Assembly (NCBI RefSeq): GCF_039909015.1
Contig: NZ_CP150919.1
Span: 3,448,501 to 3,512,500, forward strand
Direction: 5' to 3'
DNA length: 64,000 nt
DNA from: Pseudomonas grandcourensis
Lineage (GTDB): Bacteria > Pseudomonadota > Gammaproteobacteria > Pseudomonadales > Pseudomonadaceae
Below the pieces are notes generated by a model, which saw only the letters and a program-made list of their open reading frames with translations, did not search any database and was not told the DNA's origin. This document shows, one piece after another, positions 43,508-52,829 of this stretch. Numbering within the stretch: position 1 is the first letter of the stretch; every line of letters begins with the position of its first letter. The position numbers and the translations under genes are program-made.

Positions 43508-45796
43508 TCATGGTTTCACTGGAGTATGGGTCATACCGGGATTTTGGAAAGCCCACCAACGCGGCAGCAACTGCCTGACCTTGCTCTCGCCAAAACGGTC
43601 GTCGATCAACATCACCACCCCTTGATCCTGTTGCGTACGGATCACCCGCCCAGCGGCCTGCACGACTTTCTGCACACCGGGATAAAGGTAGGTGTAGTCA
43701 TAACCGGCACCGAAAATCGCGGCCATGCGCCGTTTCAGTTGCTCGTTCACCGGATTGAGCTGCGCCAGCCCCAGCGTGGCGATAAACGCGCCGATCAACC
43801 TGGCGCCGGGCAAATCGATGCCTTCACCGAAGGCCCCGCCCAGCACCGCAAAGCCGATACCCTGGCCGTCGGCGTGAAACTGATCGAGAAACTGCTGACG
43901 CTGCGCTTCGGCCATGCCTCGGGACTGCGACCACAGACTGATGTGCGGATGCTTCTCGGCCAGTAACTGCGCCACCTGCTGCAAATAATCGAAGCTGCTG
44001 AAAAACGCCAGGTAATTGCCGGGGCGCTCACTGAACTGCCTGGCGATCAAGTCCACGATCGGTTCCAGAGACGCCTGGCGATGTACGAACCGTGTGGAGA
44101 TCTGGTCGACGATGTGCACTTGCAGTTGATCGGCGTGAAACGGCGACTCGACGTCGATGCATACGGTGTCCGCCGGTGTGCCCAGCAAATCGGCGTAATA
44201 GTGCCGGGGGCTGAGGGTCGCGGAGAACAGCACCGTGCTACGCGCGGCGGTCAGGCGCGGGCGGATGAACCCGGCAGGGACCACATTGCGCAGGCACAGC
44301 TGCGAGAGGTTGCGCTGGCGCTCGAGGTCGCGCTTGCTGATGTCGAACAGGAACTGCTCATCGAACAGTTCGGCCACCCGGCAAAAGTGCAGCATGTCGA
44401 AGTAAAACCCCTGCAATGCGCTGTCCATGCCTTGAGGGTGATCGTTGAGGTAGTCACCGATGCCGGCGCTGCACGATGACAGTGCCTGAAGCAGCTTTTC
44501 CGGCGCCTTGTCATAGGCTTGATAGGCGCCGGTTTGCGCATTATTCAGGGCGTTCCACTCGCGATTGACCCGCTGCAGCAGTTTTTTCAGCACTTCGGGT
44601 GCGGTTTTGCGCACGCCGTTGAAGGTCGCCTGATCGAGGCTGGCGCTGTACATCTGCCGGCCGCGCTCCACCAGGTTATGGGCTTCGTCGACCAGTACCG
44701 CGACCTTCCAGTTGTTGCCCTGGGCCAGGCCGAACAGCAGCGCGCTGAAGTCGAAGTAATAGTTGTAGTCGGCAACCACCACGTCGGCCCAACGCGCCAT
44801 TTCCTGGCTCAGGTAATACGGGCAGACATCGTGCGCCAGGGCGACCTCGCGCAAGGCGCTCTGGTTCAACAGGCTCAGTTGGCTGGCCGCTTGCCGTGCG
44901 GCGGGCAGGCGATCGTAGAAACCCCGGGCCAGTGGACAGGACTCGCCGTGGCAGGCTTTGTCCGGGTGTTCGCAGGCCTTGTCCCGGGCGATCATCTCCA
45001 GCACCCGCAACGGTGGCGCATCGGCGCTGGCGAGTATCACTTGCGCGGCGTCCAGGGCCAGTTGGCGCCCCGGGGTCTTCGCCGTGAGGAAAAACACCTT
45101 GTCCAATTGCTGTGGCGCCAGGGCCTTGAGCATGGGGAACAAGGTGCCCAGGGTTTTACCGATGCCCGTGGGCGCCTGGGCCATCAGGCAGCGCCCCGTG
45201 CTGACGGCCTTGAACACCGACTCGGCCAGATGGCGCTGCCCCGGTCGAAAACCGGCATGGGGAAAGGCCAGGCCCTGGGCGGCCAGATTGCGCCCTTCTC
45301 GATGGGCGACTTCCTGTTCGGCCCATTGCAGGAACAACGCACAATGCCGTTCGAAGAATTGTTGCAGCTCGCTGGCATCGAAAGATTCGACCAGGCAGGT
45401 CTCCTTTTCGCTGACGATGTCGAAGTACACCAGCGCGAGGTTGATCTGTGGCAGATCCAGCTTCCGGCACATCAACCAGCCGTAGATTTTCACCTGAGCC
45501 CAATGCAATTGGCGGTGGTTGGCCGGTTGTTTGCTCAAGTCGCCGCGGTAGGTCTTGACCTCTTCCAGGCAGTTTTGCCCGGGGTCATAGCCATCCGCCC
45601 TGCCCTTGACCGTCAAGGTCTGATACTGGCCCTCAAGGGCGACTTCGCTTTGATAGCCCTCGCTGCGCCGCGAGGCCACCGTACGGTGCCCGACGATACC
45701 TTCCAGCGCGGTCGGTGACGGTGTGAAGCGCAGATCGAGGTCGCCGACCTTGGCGGTGAACTCGCACAGCGCCCGCACCGCAATGCTGTAGCTCAA
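43508..45796 (-). CDS. Cas4/RecB-like nuclease fused to an XPD/DinG-type iron-sulfur helicase
   Basis: This is a 762-residue protein if started at the TTG at 45796, which overlaps the stop of the FAN1-like gene. The N-terminal 180 residues contain a PD-(D/E)XK nuclease core, with GRADGYD (Asp), CLEEVKTY (E-x-K) and the Gln/Tyr motif LHWAQVKIYGWL. The helicase follows: Walker A APTGIGKT, Fe-S Cys set ACEHPDKACHGESCPLARG with DVCPYYL, DEAH box VDEAHNLVE, and motifs V/VI GGAFGEGIDLPG and VVQAAGRVIRTQQD. XPD-like enzymes unwind DNA 5' to 3'. The nuclease module would act on the same substrate. Coupling to FAN1 suggests DNA damage processing. Confidence 0.88.
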   Translation of the reverse strand: MSYSIAVRALCEFTAKVGDLDLRFTPSPTALEGIVGHRTVASRRSEGYQSEVALEGQYQTLTVKGRADGYDPGQNCLEEVKTYRGDLSKQPANHRQLHWAQVKIYGWLMCRKLDLPQINLALVYFDIVSEKETCLVESFDASELQQFFERHCALFLQWAEQEVAHREGRNLAAQGLAFPHAGFRPGQRHLAESVFKAVSTGRCLMAQAPTGIGKTLGTLFPMLKALAPQQLDKVFFLTAKTPGRQLALDAAQVILASADAPPLRVLEMIARDKACEHPDKACHGESCPLARGFYDRLPAARQAASQLSLLNQSALREVALAHDVCPYYLSQEMARWADVVVADYNYYFDFSALLFGLAQGNNWKVAVLVDEAHNLVERGRQMYSASLDQATFNGVRKTAPEVLKKLLQRVNREWNALNNAQTGAYQAYDKAPEKLLQALSSCSAGIGDYLNDHPQGMDSALQGFYFDMLHFCRVAELFDEQFLFDISKRDLERQRNLSQLCLRNVVPAGFIRPRLTAARSTVLFSATLSPRHYYADLLGTPADTVCIDVESPFHADQLQVHIVDQISTRFVHRQASLEPIVDLIARQFSERPGNYLAFFSSFDYLQQVAQLLAEKHPHISLWSQSRGMAEAQRQQFLDQFHADGQGIGFAVLGGAFGEGIDLPGARLIGAFIATLGLAQLNPVNEQLKRRMAAIFGAGYDYTYLYPGVQKVVQAAGRVIRTQQDQGVVMLIDDRFGESKVRQLLPRWWAFQNPGMTHTPVKP

Positions 45797-47460
45797 TCGT
45801 CCTGCTCCGCCCATTGCACGTAGCACACGGCGATCGGCATCTGGTGTTCATGGCAGAACTCCAGCCAGCGCAACTGGTTGTCCTGCAGGCGATCGCCCGG
45901 GCCCTTGACCTCAATCATGCGGTAGGTCTTTTGCTCCGGCCAGAACTGGATCAGGTCCGGCATGCCGGCGCGATTGGCCTTGATGTCCAGCAGGAGGCGG
46001 TTGAACCAGTGCTTGAGGTGCTCGGCCGGGAGGCAATCGAGGGCTTGCTCCAGCAACTCTTCGCTGAGCACGCTCCAGAACACGAACGGCGACTGCACGC
46101 CCCACTTGGCGGCATAACGTTCGCGGATGGTCTGCCGATAGCGCCCGTCGTCGAGCTCGGCCAGGCACTCCTGAAACAGTTCGGCCCGGCGGACCTGGAA
46201 GTCTTCGCTGAGCAGATCTACCGGCCCGCGCTGGAACGGGTGAAAAAACGCCCCCGGCAAAGGCGCGAAAATCGCCGGCCAACACAGCAGGCCAAACAGT
46301 GAATTGACCAGGCTGTTTTCCACGTAGTGCACCGGCGCCGACTCTTGCGCCAGATGCGCCTGAACGTAGTACTCCACCGATAACGCCGGGTCTGTCCTGG
46401 GCAATTGCAGGTCCAGGCGTAGCATTTCCCGGGGCGTTGCCCGCTTGATGGGCGGCCCGCCGAGCTTGCGCCGCAGGCGTGGCAGCACGCGGAGCAACTG
46501 CTGGTGTTCGGCGGCGCTTTCCGGTGCCTGCTCGGCCTGTACGGCCAGGTCCATGGCCTGCTCGAACTGGCTGCTGCGTTCCAGAACGCGAATGAGCCGC
46601 GCCCGCGCGCCGGGATAAGCGCATTCGCGGTACAGGTTCAGGGCCATGGAGAAATCCGCGATGCGTTCGCAGTACTGGGCCATCTGGAACAGCAGCTTGC
46701 CGCGCCGGCGTTGCAACCACGGATTATCCAGCGCCAGGCCCTTGATCCGTTCGGCCACCTCTTCCAGCGCTTCACCGGCCTCGAATTGTTGCTGATACGC
46801 GTGCAGGAGGACGCAGGCATCTACGTCTTCGCGACTGCGCAAGCCACGGGACTCGGTGCAGAACTCGACTTTTTCGTAGGTGTAGATACCCAGGTCGGCC
46901 AACACGAACTCCGACCAGTCCTGATACAGGTTGCCGAAAAACATCAGGCGCAGGCGATCGCACAATTGCATGATGGTCAGGCTGAACAGACGCTCGTCCA
47001 GGGTCGGGCACCAGTCGTTGAAGCTTTGCGCCTGGGGAAATTGCTCGCACAGCGCCAGCAACCAATCGGCTTTCTTGCCTTTGGGTTGATCGATTGCCGG
47101 ACCAAAGGCCTGGAGGATTTCACCCTTGAGCAGCACCTCGAACAGCGCTTCGACCGTCAACGGCATTCGCTCATCGACCCAACCGAGCGCTAACAGCGGC
47201 TCGACGGCACAGCCGGTATCGCCAATTTCCTGGTAATGCAGTTTGCTCGCCCTGAAATGAACGCCCTTGCGCATGACCATTCTGACCAGCAACGCCTGCG
47301 ATTCACGGGGCAACCGCTTAAACTCATTAATGAAGCGCTGCTCGTCGACGCTCAGCACATCGGCAAAGCGCTGTTCAAGCCAATCAAGCACTTGCATGAA
47401 GTTGTTCAAGTAATAGAACGGATCGTCGAGGGGATTTACGGTCACTGGAAAATGGGCCAT
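45793..47460 (-). CDS. FAN1-like nuclease with VRR-NUC domain
   Basis: This 555-residue protein matches bacterial FAN1, whose P. aeruginosa form is structurally known. The N-terminal helical region (YLNNFMQVLDWLEQRFADVL) leads into a SAP/TPR-like middle. The C-terminal VRR-NUC domain has the catalytic PD...EVK core: GMPDLIQFW, then TYRMIEVKGPGDRLQDNQLRWLEF. FAN1 cuts near interstrand crosslinks with 5'-flap preference. It overlaps the downstream Cas4-like/XPD-like helicase, so the two form a repair operon. It is divergent from the small lipoprotein gene. Confidence 0.9.
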   Translation of the reverse strand: MAHFPVTVNPLDDPFYYLNNFMQVLDWLEQRFADVLSVDEQRFINEFKRLPRESQALLVRMVMRKGVHFRASKLHYQEIGDTGCAVEPLLALGWVDERMPLTVEALFEVLLKGEILQAFGPAIDQPKGKKADWLLALCEQFPQAQSFNDWCPTLDERLFSLTIMQLCDRLRLMFFGNLYQDWSEFVLADLGIYTYEKVEFCTESRGLRSREDVDACVLLHAYQQQFEAGEALEEVAERIKGLALDNPWLQRRRGKLLFQMAQYCERIADFSMALNLYRECAYPGARARLIRVLERSSQFEQAMDLAVQAEQAPESAAEHQQLLRVLPRLRRKLGGPPIKRATPREMLRLDLQLPRTDPALSVEYYVQAHLAQESAPVHYVENSLVNSLFGLLCWPAIFAPLPGAFFHPFQRGPVDLLSEDFQVRRAELFQECLAELDDGRYRQTIRERYAAKWGVQSPFVFWSVLSEELLEQALDCLPAEHLKHWFNRLLLDIKANRAGMPDLIQFWPEQKTYRMIEVKGPGDRLQDNQLRWLEFCHEHQMPIAVCYVQWAEQDD

Positions 47461-47655
47461 GGCGATTGATACTGGTTATGCATACAGATACCAGTTCCAC
47501 GCCGCGTGGCGCAATCGGAAAAGGATAAATGGCGGCGCTGTCCGGTATTTTCCCAACTCAGTAGAACTTTCTGCCCCCTGGCGGCACCAACCGCCATAGA
47601 AGTGCAGTGACAGCCTCGAGCTGATGGCGCTGCTTTAAACGTAAGGGAGGTGATC

Positions 47656-47883
47656 ATGGACATCAAGACATTGGGCTTGCCCCTGGCTGCAGCGGCCCTG
47701 CTGGCGCTGGCAGGTTGCTCGACACCAACGGTGGTGACGCTGCAGAACGGTACTCAATACCTGACCAAAGACATGCCGAAAACCAAAACCAAGGACGGGT
47801 TCTTTGAGTTTGAGGACATTTCCGGTGCGATGGTGAAGGTCAGGGCCGATGAAGTGGCGACGATTCGCGAAGAAGAAGACTGA
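47656..47883 (+). CDS. YgdI/YgdR-family small lipoprotein
   Basis: This 75-residue lipoprotein starts at the ATG at 47656 (MDIKTLGLPL), with GGGAGGTG upstream. The signal LAAAALLALAGC gives a lipidated Cys. The mature part PTVVTLQNGTQYLTKDMPK, DGFFEFEDISG, KVRADEVATI matches the small SH3-like YgdI/YgdR fold. Its role in the envelope is unknown. Confidence 0.9.
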   Translation: MDIKTLGLPLAAAALLALAGCSTPTVVTLQNGTQYLTKDMPKTKTKDGFFEFEDISGAMVKVRADEVATIREEED

Positions 47884-48020
47884 CGTTTCTCCTGGCACGA
47901 TGTGGCAGGTTTCGAGCACTGCTTTACACTCGATAGACCCCGTGCGACCGAATGACTGTGCAACGCTTCGACACAGGCGTTGCAATACGGGCATCACGCA
48001 AAGACTCAGGTGACGCCGAA

Positions 48021-48698
48021 ATGAAAATGGTCATGCCACTTCTGGCCTCTGTGCTCGCCGTCAGCGCGTGCGTGACGGCGAACCTGTGTGACGCCGCCAC
48101 AAAGGCAAAACCCAAGCCAAAGCCCTTGCCAACGTACAAAACCAGTTTCGATTGCGCCAACCCCCAGGCATCCGCCGAAAAGCTTGTCTGTCACGACGCT
48201 CAACTGGCGAGCATGGACCTGGAACTCAATCGTCTTTATCTGCTGGCGCTCACCGACGAACACTCAGTGCCGCGCCCGAATAAAGTCGAAATTGATCAGC
48301 GGTTCTGGACTGAGTCCCGTAACCAGTGTGATGGCGGGACTCAAGCAAAAGCGTGCGTCATCCGAAGTTATGCCGAACGTGCGTTCCAACTGCGCCAGGG
48401 TTCGGCCATTGCGAGAACCAAGGACCCAAGCCGGCTCACCGAAGGCCCGTTGGCTTATCGTTGCGCGGGGTTTAACGCATTGGTTGCCGCGACCTTCTTT
48501 AAGGTCGAGCCGGGCGTGGTGTTCCTGAAATGGGCGAACACCTCGGTGACGCTGAACCAGGTGCCCGACAATTCCGGAACCCGGTACACGGGAAAGGATT
48601 ACAAAGGCAGCTTCAGCTTCTGGCAACTCGGCGATGACGTGTTTTTCCAGATACCCGGCTCCGGCCAGATGAGTTGCGCAGCCGAGCCGGCCGGCTGA
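48021..48698 (+). CDS. LprI-like plus MliC-like lysozyme inhibitor fusion protein
   Basis: This 225-residue exported protein starts at ATG 48021 (MKMVMPLLASVLAVSACVTANLC). The signal could be lipoprotein-like, because a Cys follows VSA. Residues about 45-120 fit the DUF1311/LprI domain (SFDCANPQASAEKLVCHDAQLASMDLELNRLY, then RFWTESRNQCDGG). Residues about 140-220 fit MliC, the inhibitor of C-type lysozyme (YRCAGFNALVAATFF, then VFLKWANTSVTLNQVPDNSGTRYTG, then FFQIPGSGQMSC). It would protect peptidoglycan from lysozyme in the periplasm. The disulphide Cys are placed as expected. Confidence 0.82.
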   Translation: MKMVMPLLASVLAVSACVTANLCDAATKAKPKPKPLPTYKTSFDCANPQASAEKLVCHDAQLASMDLELNRLYLLALTDEHSVPRPNKVEIDQRFWTESRNQCDGGTQAKACVIRSYAERAFQLRQGSAIARTKDPSRLTEGPLAYRCAGFNALVAATFFKVEPGVVFLKWANTSVTLNQVPDNSGTRYTGKDYKGSFSFWQLGDDVFFQIPGSGQMSCAAEPAG

Positions 48699-48710
48699 TA
48701 AGGATGGCAA

Positions 48711-48727
48711 CGGGACGTCCTGTCCCG
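48711..48727. terminator. Short hairpin between convergent MliC-like and spuE-like genes
   Basis: The CGGGAC / GTCCCG arms (48711-48716 and 48722-48727) lie between two convergent stops. The stem is only six bases and no T-tract is present, so this is a weak call. Confidence 0.35.
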
Positions 48728-48744
48728 AATGCCTGACCAGGTTT

Positions 48745-49830
48745 TCAGCTACCGGTGCGAATCTTGTTCCACACTCGCGTGCGAATCCGGTCGATGTTCA
48801 ATGGCATGGCTTCCAGGGCAAACAGCTTGCCCATCATTTCCGGGCTTGGGTAAACCTTGGTGTCGTTCTTGATGGCCGGGTCGATCAGGTTGTCGGCCTG
48901 TTCATTGCCATTGGCGTAATGCACATAATTGCTGATGCCGGCCATGACGTCCGGGCGCAGCAGGTAGTTCATGAAGGCGTAACCGGCCTTTTCATCCAGG
49001 GCATCGACCGGCATGGCAACCATGTCGAACCAGATCGCCGCGCCCTCCTTGGGAATCGAGTAGCCGATTTCGATGCCGTTCTTGGCTTCCCTGGCGCGGT
49101 TTTCTGCCTGCAGGATGTCACCGGAGAAGCCGACCGCGACGCAGATATCGCCGTTGGCCAGGTCGCTGGTGTACTTGGACGAGTGGAAATAGCTGACATA
49201 CGGCCGCACTTTCATCAGCAGGGCTTCGGCCTTTTTGTAGTCTTCCGGGTTCTTGCTGTGATGCGGCAGCCCGAGGTAGTTCAACGCCGCCGGCAGCAAT
49301 TCGGGGCCATTGTCGAGGATGGCCACCCCGCACTTCTGCAACTTCTGCATGTTCTCGGGCTTGAAGATCAGGTCCCAGGAGTCCACCGGGGCGTTGTCCC
49401 CCAGCACGGCCTTGACCTTGGCAATGTTGTAGCCGATGCCGGTGCTGCCCCACAGGTACGGAAAGCCGTGCTCGTTGCCCGGATCATTGGTCTGCAACGC
49501 CTTGAGCAACACAGGGTTGAGGTTCTTCCAGTTCGGCAGCTGACTCTTGTCGAGTTTCTTCAGCGCGCCGCCTTCAATCTGCCGGGCCATGAAGTGGTTG
49601 GACGGGAACACCACGTCGTAGCCGGATTTGCCGGTCATCAACTTGCCATCGAGGGTTTCGTTGCTGTCATAGACGTCATAGGTAACGTCGATGTCGGTTT
49701 CTTTCTGGAAGTTTTTCGTGGTGTCTGGCGCGATGTAGTCCGACCAGTTGTAGATCTTGACGGTTTCGGCGGCCTGACTGATCGATGCAACCAGCATCAG
49801 CGGGGCCAGAGTCAGTGTCTTTCGCAGCAT
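48745..49830 (-). CDS. Polyamine ABC-transporter substrate-binding protein (SpuE/PotF-like)
   Basis: This 361-residue periplasmic protein has a signal peptide ending in ISQAAE. Polyamine-binding family features are VKIYNWSDYIAPDTTKNFQKETDIDVTYDVYDSNE, LMTGKSGYDVVFPSNHFMARQI, LWGSTGIGYN, VGFSGDILQAENRA and PKEGAAIWFDMVAMP, the last two contributing the acidic/aromatic amine cage. It precedes a cupin and an amine oxidase on the same strand side. No ATPase or permease genes are present, so this binding protein must use components encoded elsewhere or act as a sensor. Confidence 0.9.
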   Translation of the reverse strand: MLRKTLTLAPLMLVASISQAAETVKIYNWSDYIAPDTTKNFQKETDIDVTYDVYDSNETLDGKLMTGKSGYDVVFPSNHFMARQIEGGALKKLDKSQLPNWKNLNPVLLKALQTNDPGNEHGFPYLWGSTGIGYNIAKVKAVLGDNAPVDSWDLIFKPENMQKLQKCGVAILDNGPELLPAALNYLGLPHHSKNPEDYKKAEALLMKVRPYVSYFHSSKYTSDLANGDICVAVGFSGDILQAENRAREAKNGIEIGYSIPKEGAAIWFDMVAMPVDALDEKAGYAFMNYLLRPDVMAGISNYVHYANGNEQADNLIDPAIKNDTKVYPSPEMMGKLFALEAMPLNIDRIRTRVWNKIRTGS

Positions 49831-49905
49831 GAGTCGATTCCTGTAGGTTTTTTTTGTTGGCAGGCAATCAAAGGATCAGCTTTCAAATTTCAAAGAATTG
49901 AAAAC

Positions 49906-50247
49906 TCAGAAAATCAGAACGTAGGTCTTGCGCACGGTTTCCTGGATGTCCCAGATGCCGAGGCTGTTGGCCGGCAACATCAGTGCATCACCGGCTTCTA
50001 TGTGCAGGGGCTCGGCGCCGTCCGGGGTGAAGGTGCAGCGGCCCTGGATGAAGTGACAGAATTCCTGGGCGACGATCTGCCGCCGCCAGCGCCCGGGGGT
50101 GCATTCCCAGACACCGGTCTCGACACCGTCGTCGCGTTCGACGCTGGTGGTCGACGCCACGGCCACGGGGGTACCCAGGGGCACGGCGACCGGATTGGAT
50201 TCGTCCAGTTTCAGGGTTGCGGTGTTCTTGAATTGCGTGATGCTCAT
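49906..50247 (-). CDS. Small cupin-domain protein
   Basis: This is a 113-residue single-domain cupin (Cupin_3/DUF861 type) starting at MSITQFKNTATLKL. Motif 1 is GRWRRQIVAQEFCHFIQGRCTFTPDGAEP, and motif 2 is AGDALMLPANSLGIWDIQETVRKTY. The metal-binding set (E/H pattern) is incomplete, as is usual for this family. It sits between the polyamine binding protein and the amine oxidase genes, where such cupins are often found. Its role is unknown. Confidence 0.82.
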   Translation of the reverse strand: MSITQFKNTATLKLDESNPVAVPLGTPVAVASTTSVERDDGVETGVWECTPGRWRRQIVAQEFCHFIQGRCTFTPDGAEPLHIEAGDALMLPANSLGIWDIQETVRKTYVLIF

Positions 50248-50290
50248 GGGAATACCTGTCGATGTAGCCTGTAGATGAAGAACGCGCCGT

Positions 50291-51697
50291 TTAGTGCATG
50301 AAACCTTCCATGAAACCGGCGACCCCGCTGGCCAGCTTGCGCCGCCAGGGCGCAGTGGCCGGGTTGGCCAGGGTCTGGTCCTCATGGACAAAGCTGCGGA
50401 TGATCGCGTTGTAGCCGAGCCAGCGGATCGGCTCCGGCTCCCAGGCCCGCAGTGCGTCGAGGCCGCGCTGGGGGATGACCCACGGCTGGCGCACCAGATC
50501 GGTGTCGCGCCCCAGGATCAGGTCGGCCAGCGTGCGGCCCCCCAGGTTGCTGGCGCCAACGCCCTCCCCGCCATAACCGCCCGACAGGGCAATGCCGTTG
50601 GCCTGGTCGCAAAGCATGTGCGGCTGGAAGTGCCGGGACATGCCCAGGTTGCCGCCCCAGGAATGGGTGATCTGCACGTTCTTCAACTGCGGGAACAGCT
50701 CACCGAACAGATAGCGCCGCAGCTGTATTTCATCAGTGGTCAGATCGAAGTCGTGGCGCAGTTTGCCGGCGAACTGGTACCCGCCACGGGCGCCAAAGAT
50801 CAATCGGTTGTCAGCGGTGCGCTGGCCGTAGGTGACCTGGCGACTGGCCTCGCTGAACGCCTGGCCACGACTCAGTCCGATTTCGTCCCAAGTGGCCGCC
50901 GACAAGGGCTCGGTCGCGACGATCAGGCTCTGCACCGGCATCTGGTAACGCCCCAATGGCGGCAGCGTGACGGAGTAGCCTTCCACCGCCGGCACCACCC
51001 AGCGACTACGCACCGAAGCTTTCGCCGTGCGCAGGCTGCCGGACTGCCAATGGGTGATCGGGCTGTTTTCGTAGATTCTGACGCCCAGGCGCTCCACCGC
51101 CCGGGCCAGCCCCCGTACCAGCTTGGCCGGGTGGATGGTTGCCACGTGCGGCGCGTAGATGCCGCCATAGGGTTTGGCGACGCGGATCTGTTGCGCCAGT
51201 TGTTCCGGGGTCAGCCAGCGATAGTGGCTGTCGTTGAGGCCCTGGCGGTGGAGATCGTCCAAGTAGTGACGCAGGCTGGCCTCCTGCTCCGGATAGCGTG
51301 CGGCGCAATACAGCACCCCGCCTTTACGGTAATCGCAGTCGATCCCCTCGCGTTCGAGGACAATCTCCACTTCATCCGGAATGCTGTGCAACAAATCGTA
51401 GGAGGCACGGCGATCTTCAGCCGACAGCTTGGCCAGCAGGCGATCTTCACCCAGCAAATTGCCCATCAGCCAGCCACCATTGCGCCCCGACGCGCCGAAA
51501 CCGGCGGTTTGCGCTTCGACGATGGCAATGTTCAGGTCTGGTTTGTGCTGCTTGAGGTAGTACGCGGTCCAGAGCCCGGTGTAGCCCGCGCCGATGATCG
51601 CCACGTCGACATCCAGGTCCCGCTCCAGCGCCGGACGCGCCAACAGCGGCTCGTCGAGCTGGTCCATCCACAAACTGATAGTGCGCCATGCTGGCAT
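50291..51697 (-). CDS. FAD-dependent amine oxidase (PuuB-like gamma-glutamylputrescine oxidase)
   Basis: This 468-residue protein starts at MPAWRTISLWMDQL (51697). The FAD-binding Rossmann core is VAIIGAGYTGLWTAYYL, with the adenine/ribose region IAIVEAQTAGFGASGRNGGW. The C-terminal FAD motif is GIALSGGYGGEGVGASNLGGRTLADLILG. The layout is that of DadA/PuuB-type oxidases, which oxidise amines or gamma-glutamyl amines. Its position next to the polyamine binding protein supports a role in polyamine catabolism. The exact substrate is inferred. Confidence 0.85.
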   Translation of the reverse strand: MPAWRTISLWMDQLDEPLLARPALERDLDVDVAIIGAGYTGLWTAYYLKQHKPDLNIAIVEAQTAGFGASGRNGGWLMGNLLGEDRLLAKLSAEDRRASYDLLHSIPDEVEIVLEREGIDCDYRKGGVLYCAARYPEQEASLRHYLDDLHRQGLNDSHYRWLTPEQLAQQIRVAKPYGGIYAPHVATIHPAKLVRGLARAVERLGVRIYENSPITHWQSGSLRTAKASVRSRWVVPAVEGYSVTLPPLGRYQMPVQSLIVATEPLSAATWDEIGLSRGQAFSEASRQVTYGQRTADNRLIFGARGGYQFAGKLRHDFDLTTDEIQLRRYLFGELFPQLKNVQITHSWGGNLGMSRHFQPHMLCDQANGIALSGGYGGEGVGASNLGGRTLADLILGRDTDLVRQPWVIPQRGLDALRAWEPEPIRWLGYNAIIRSFVHEDQTLANPATAPWRRKLASGVAGFMEGFMH

Positions 51698-51747
51698 GCA
51701 AGACTCCGCCACTCAAACTTCGATGGCGTCGATCCTAGTGCGTGGGC

Positions 51748-52563
51748 TCAGGTGCTGTCTTGCGCGCGTGCACGCAAAGAAATTTGTTTGACATAGGCCT
51801 TGGGGGACTGGCCGGTATGCTGGCGGAAACAGCTGTAGAACGCCGACAGCGAATTGAATCCGGCAGCGAAGGCCAGTTCATCGATGCGCAGTGGCGGTGT
51901 GGCGGCATCCAGCGCTGCCAGCAGATGTTGCAGGCGCGCCTGGTTGACGTAGCGGTAGAAGCTCTGGCCCAGCACCTGATTCAACAGGTAGGAAATCTGG
52001 TTGCGGCTGTAGCCACACTCCTTCGCCACCCGCTGCAGATCGAGTTCCGGGTCCAGATAAGGTTGTTGACCCTGGAAATACTGCTGCAGGTCATCGGCCA
52101 TGAAGCTCAATTGGCGCGGCGACAGGCCGAGCCGGCTGACCGCCGGGCGCTGGTTGCTGGAAGCTTTGCTGCCGGGTTGTTCGTGCACCAATGACGCATA
52201 TTCATTGACCCGCCAGATCAGCCCGTCCTTGACGGTGATCGCTTCGCTGGCGCGAAACGACGCAAGCCCTTCACCGCCACGCAGGGTGATGCGGTACTGA
52301 ATGAACGCCGTGTTGCCGTCCAGTCGAATGCGGTCGGAATGCTCCAGCGCTTCATCCGGATCCCGGGGCATGCTGCTGCGCACGTACTCGCGCAATTCGG
52401 CCAGGCCCATGACCTTGTTCTGGAAGAAATCGTTGTACTGGACTTCGGGGTGATAAAGCGCCATGACGCCGTCCAGATCCCGGTGCTTCCAGCGCAAGTG
52501 ATAGCGCATGACCGTCTCGCCCGTGGCCTGGGTTTGCAGCGGGCCATCATCATCGGCGTGCAT
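51748..52563 (-). CDS. AraC-family regulator with N-terminal SnoaL-like domain
   Basis: This is a 271-residue protein when started at MHADDDGPLQ (52563); 18 more codons upstream are possible. The N-terminal part (about 15-125) has an NTF2/SnoaL-like ligand fold (YHLRWKHRDLDGVMALYHPEVQYNDFF, then LREYVRSSMP). The C-terminal AraC DNA-binding domain has two helix-turn-helix parts (LDLQRVAKECGYSRNQISYLLNQVLGQSFYRYVNQARL and IDELAFAAGFNSLSAFYSCFRQHTGQSPKAYV). It lies just upstream of the amine oxidase on the same strand and is the best candidate regulator of that group. Confidence 0.85.
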   Translation of the reverse strand: MHADDDGPLQTQATGETVMRYHLRWKHRDLDGVMALYHPEVQYNDFFQNKVMGLAELREYVRSSMPRDPDEALEHSDRIRLDGNTAFIQYRITLRGGEGLASFRASEAITVKDGLIWRVNEYASLVHEQPGSKASSNQRPAVSRLGLSPRQLSFMADDLQQYFQGQQPYLDPELDLQRVAKECGYSRNQISYLLNQVLGQSFYRYVNQARLQHLLAALDAATPPLRIDELAFAAGFNSLSAFYSCFRQHTGQSPKAYVKQISLRARAQDST

Positions 52564-52829
52564 TGAACATCTCGACGGGAAAACACCGAGCTTGCCTAAC
52601 TTCCGTTTTGTCTTCAACGACTAAACCGATAATGGCGGGTGCCAGCAAATGGTCGATAATCGTGAGCTGGATCAAAAAAAACGCCGGCAATCGCCAAACG
52701 ACCTGAAAACTCCACATTCTTTTCACATCCGGATGCTACTTTTAAAAACTGTCACTGGTTGAACCAATGAAGGTTCTTCCCTCCTACCATGAGCTAACGG
52801 ACGCGCTCGATAATGAAGGCGGGCAACAC

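Noticed and set aside
43508..45796. Cas4 as part of a CRISPR system
   Set aside because: The nuclease is fused to a helicase and coupled to FAN1, with no cas1/cas2 or repeats nearby.
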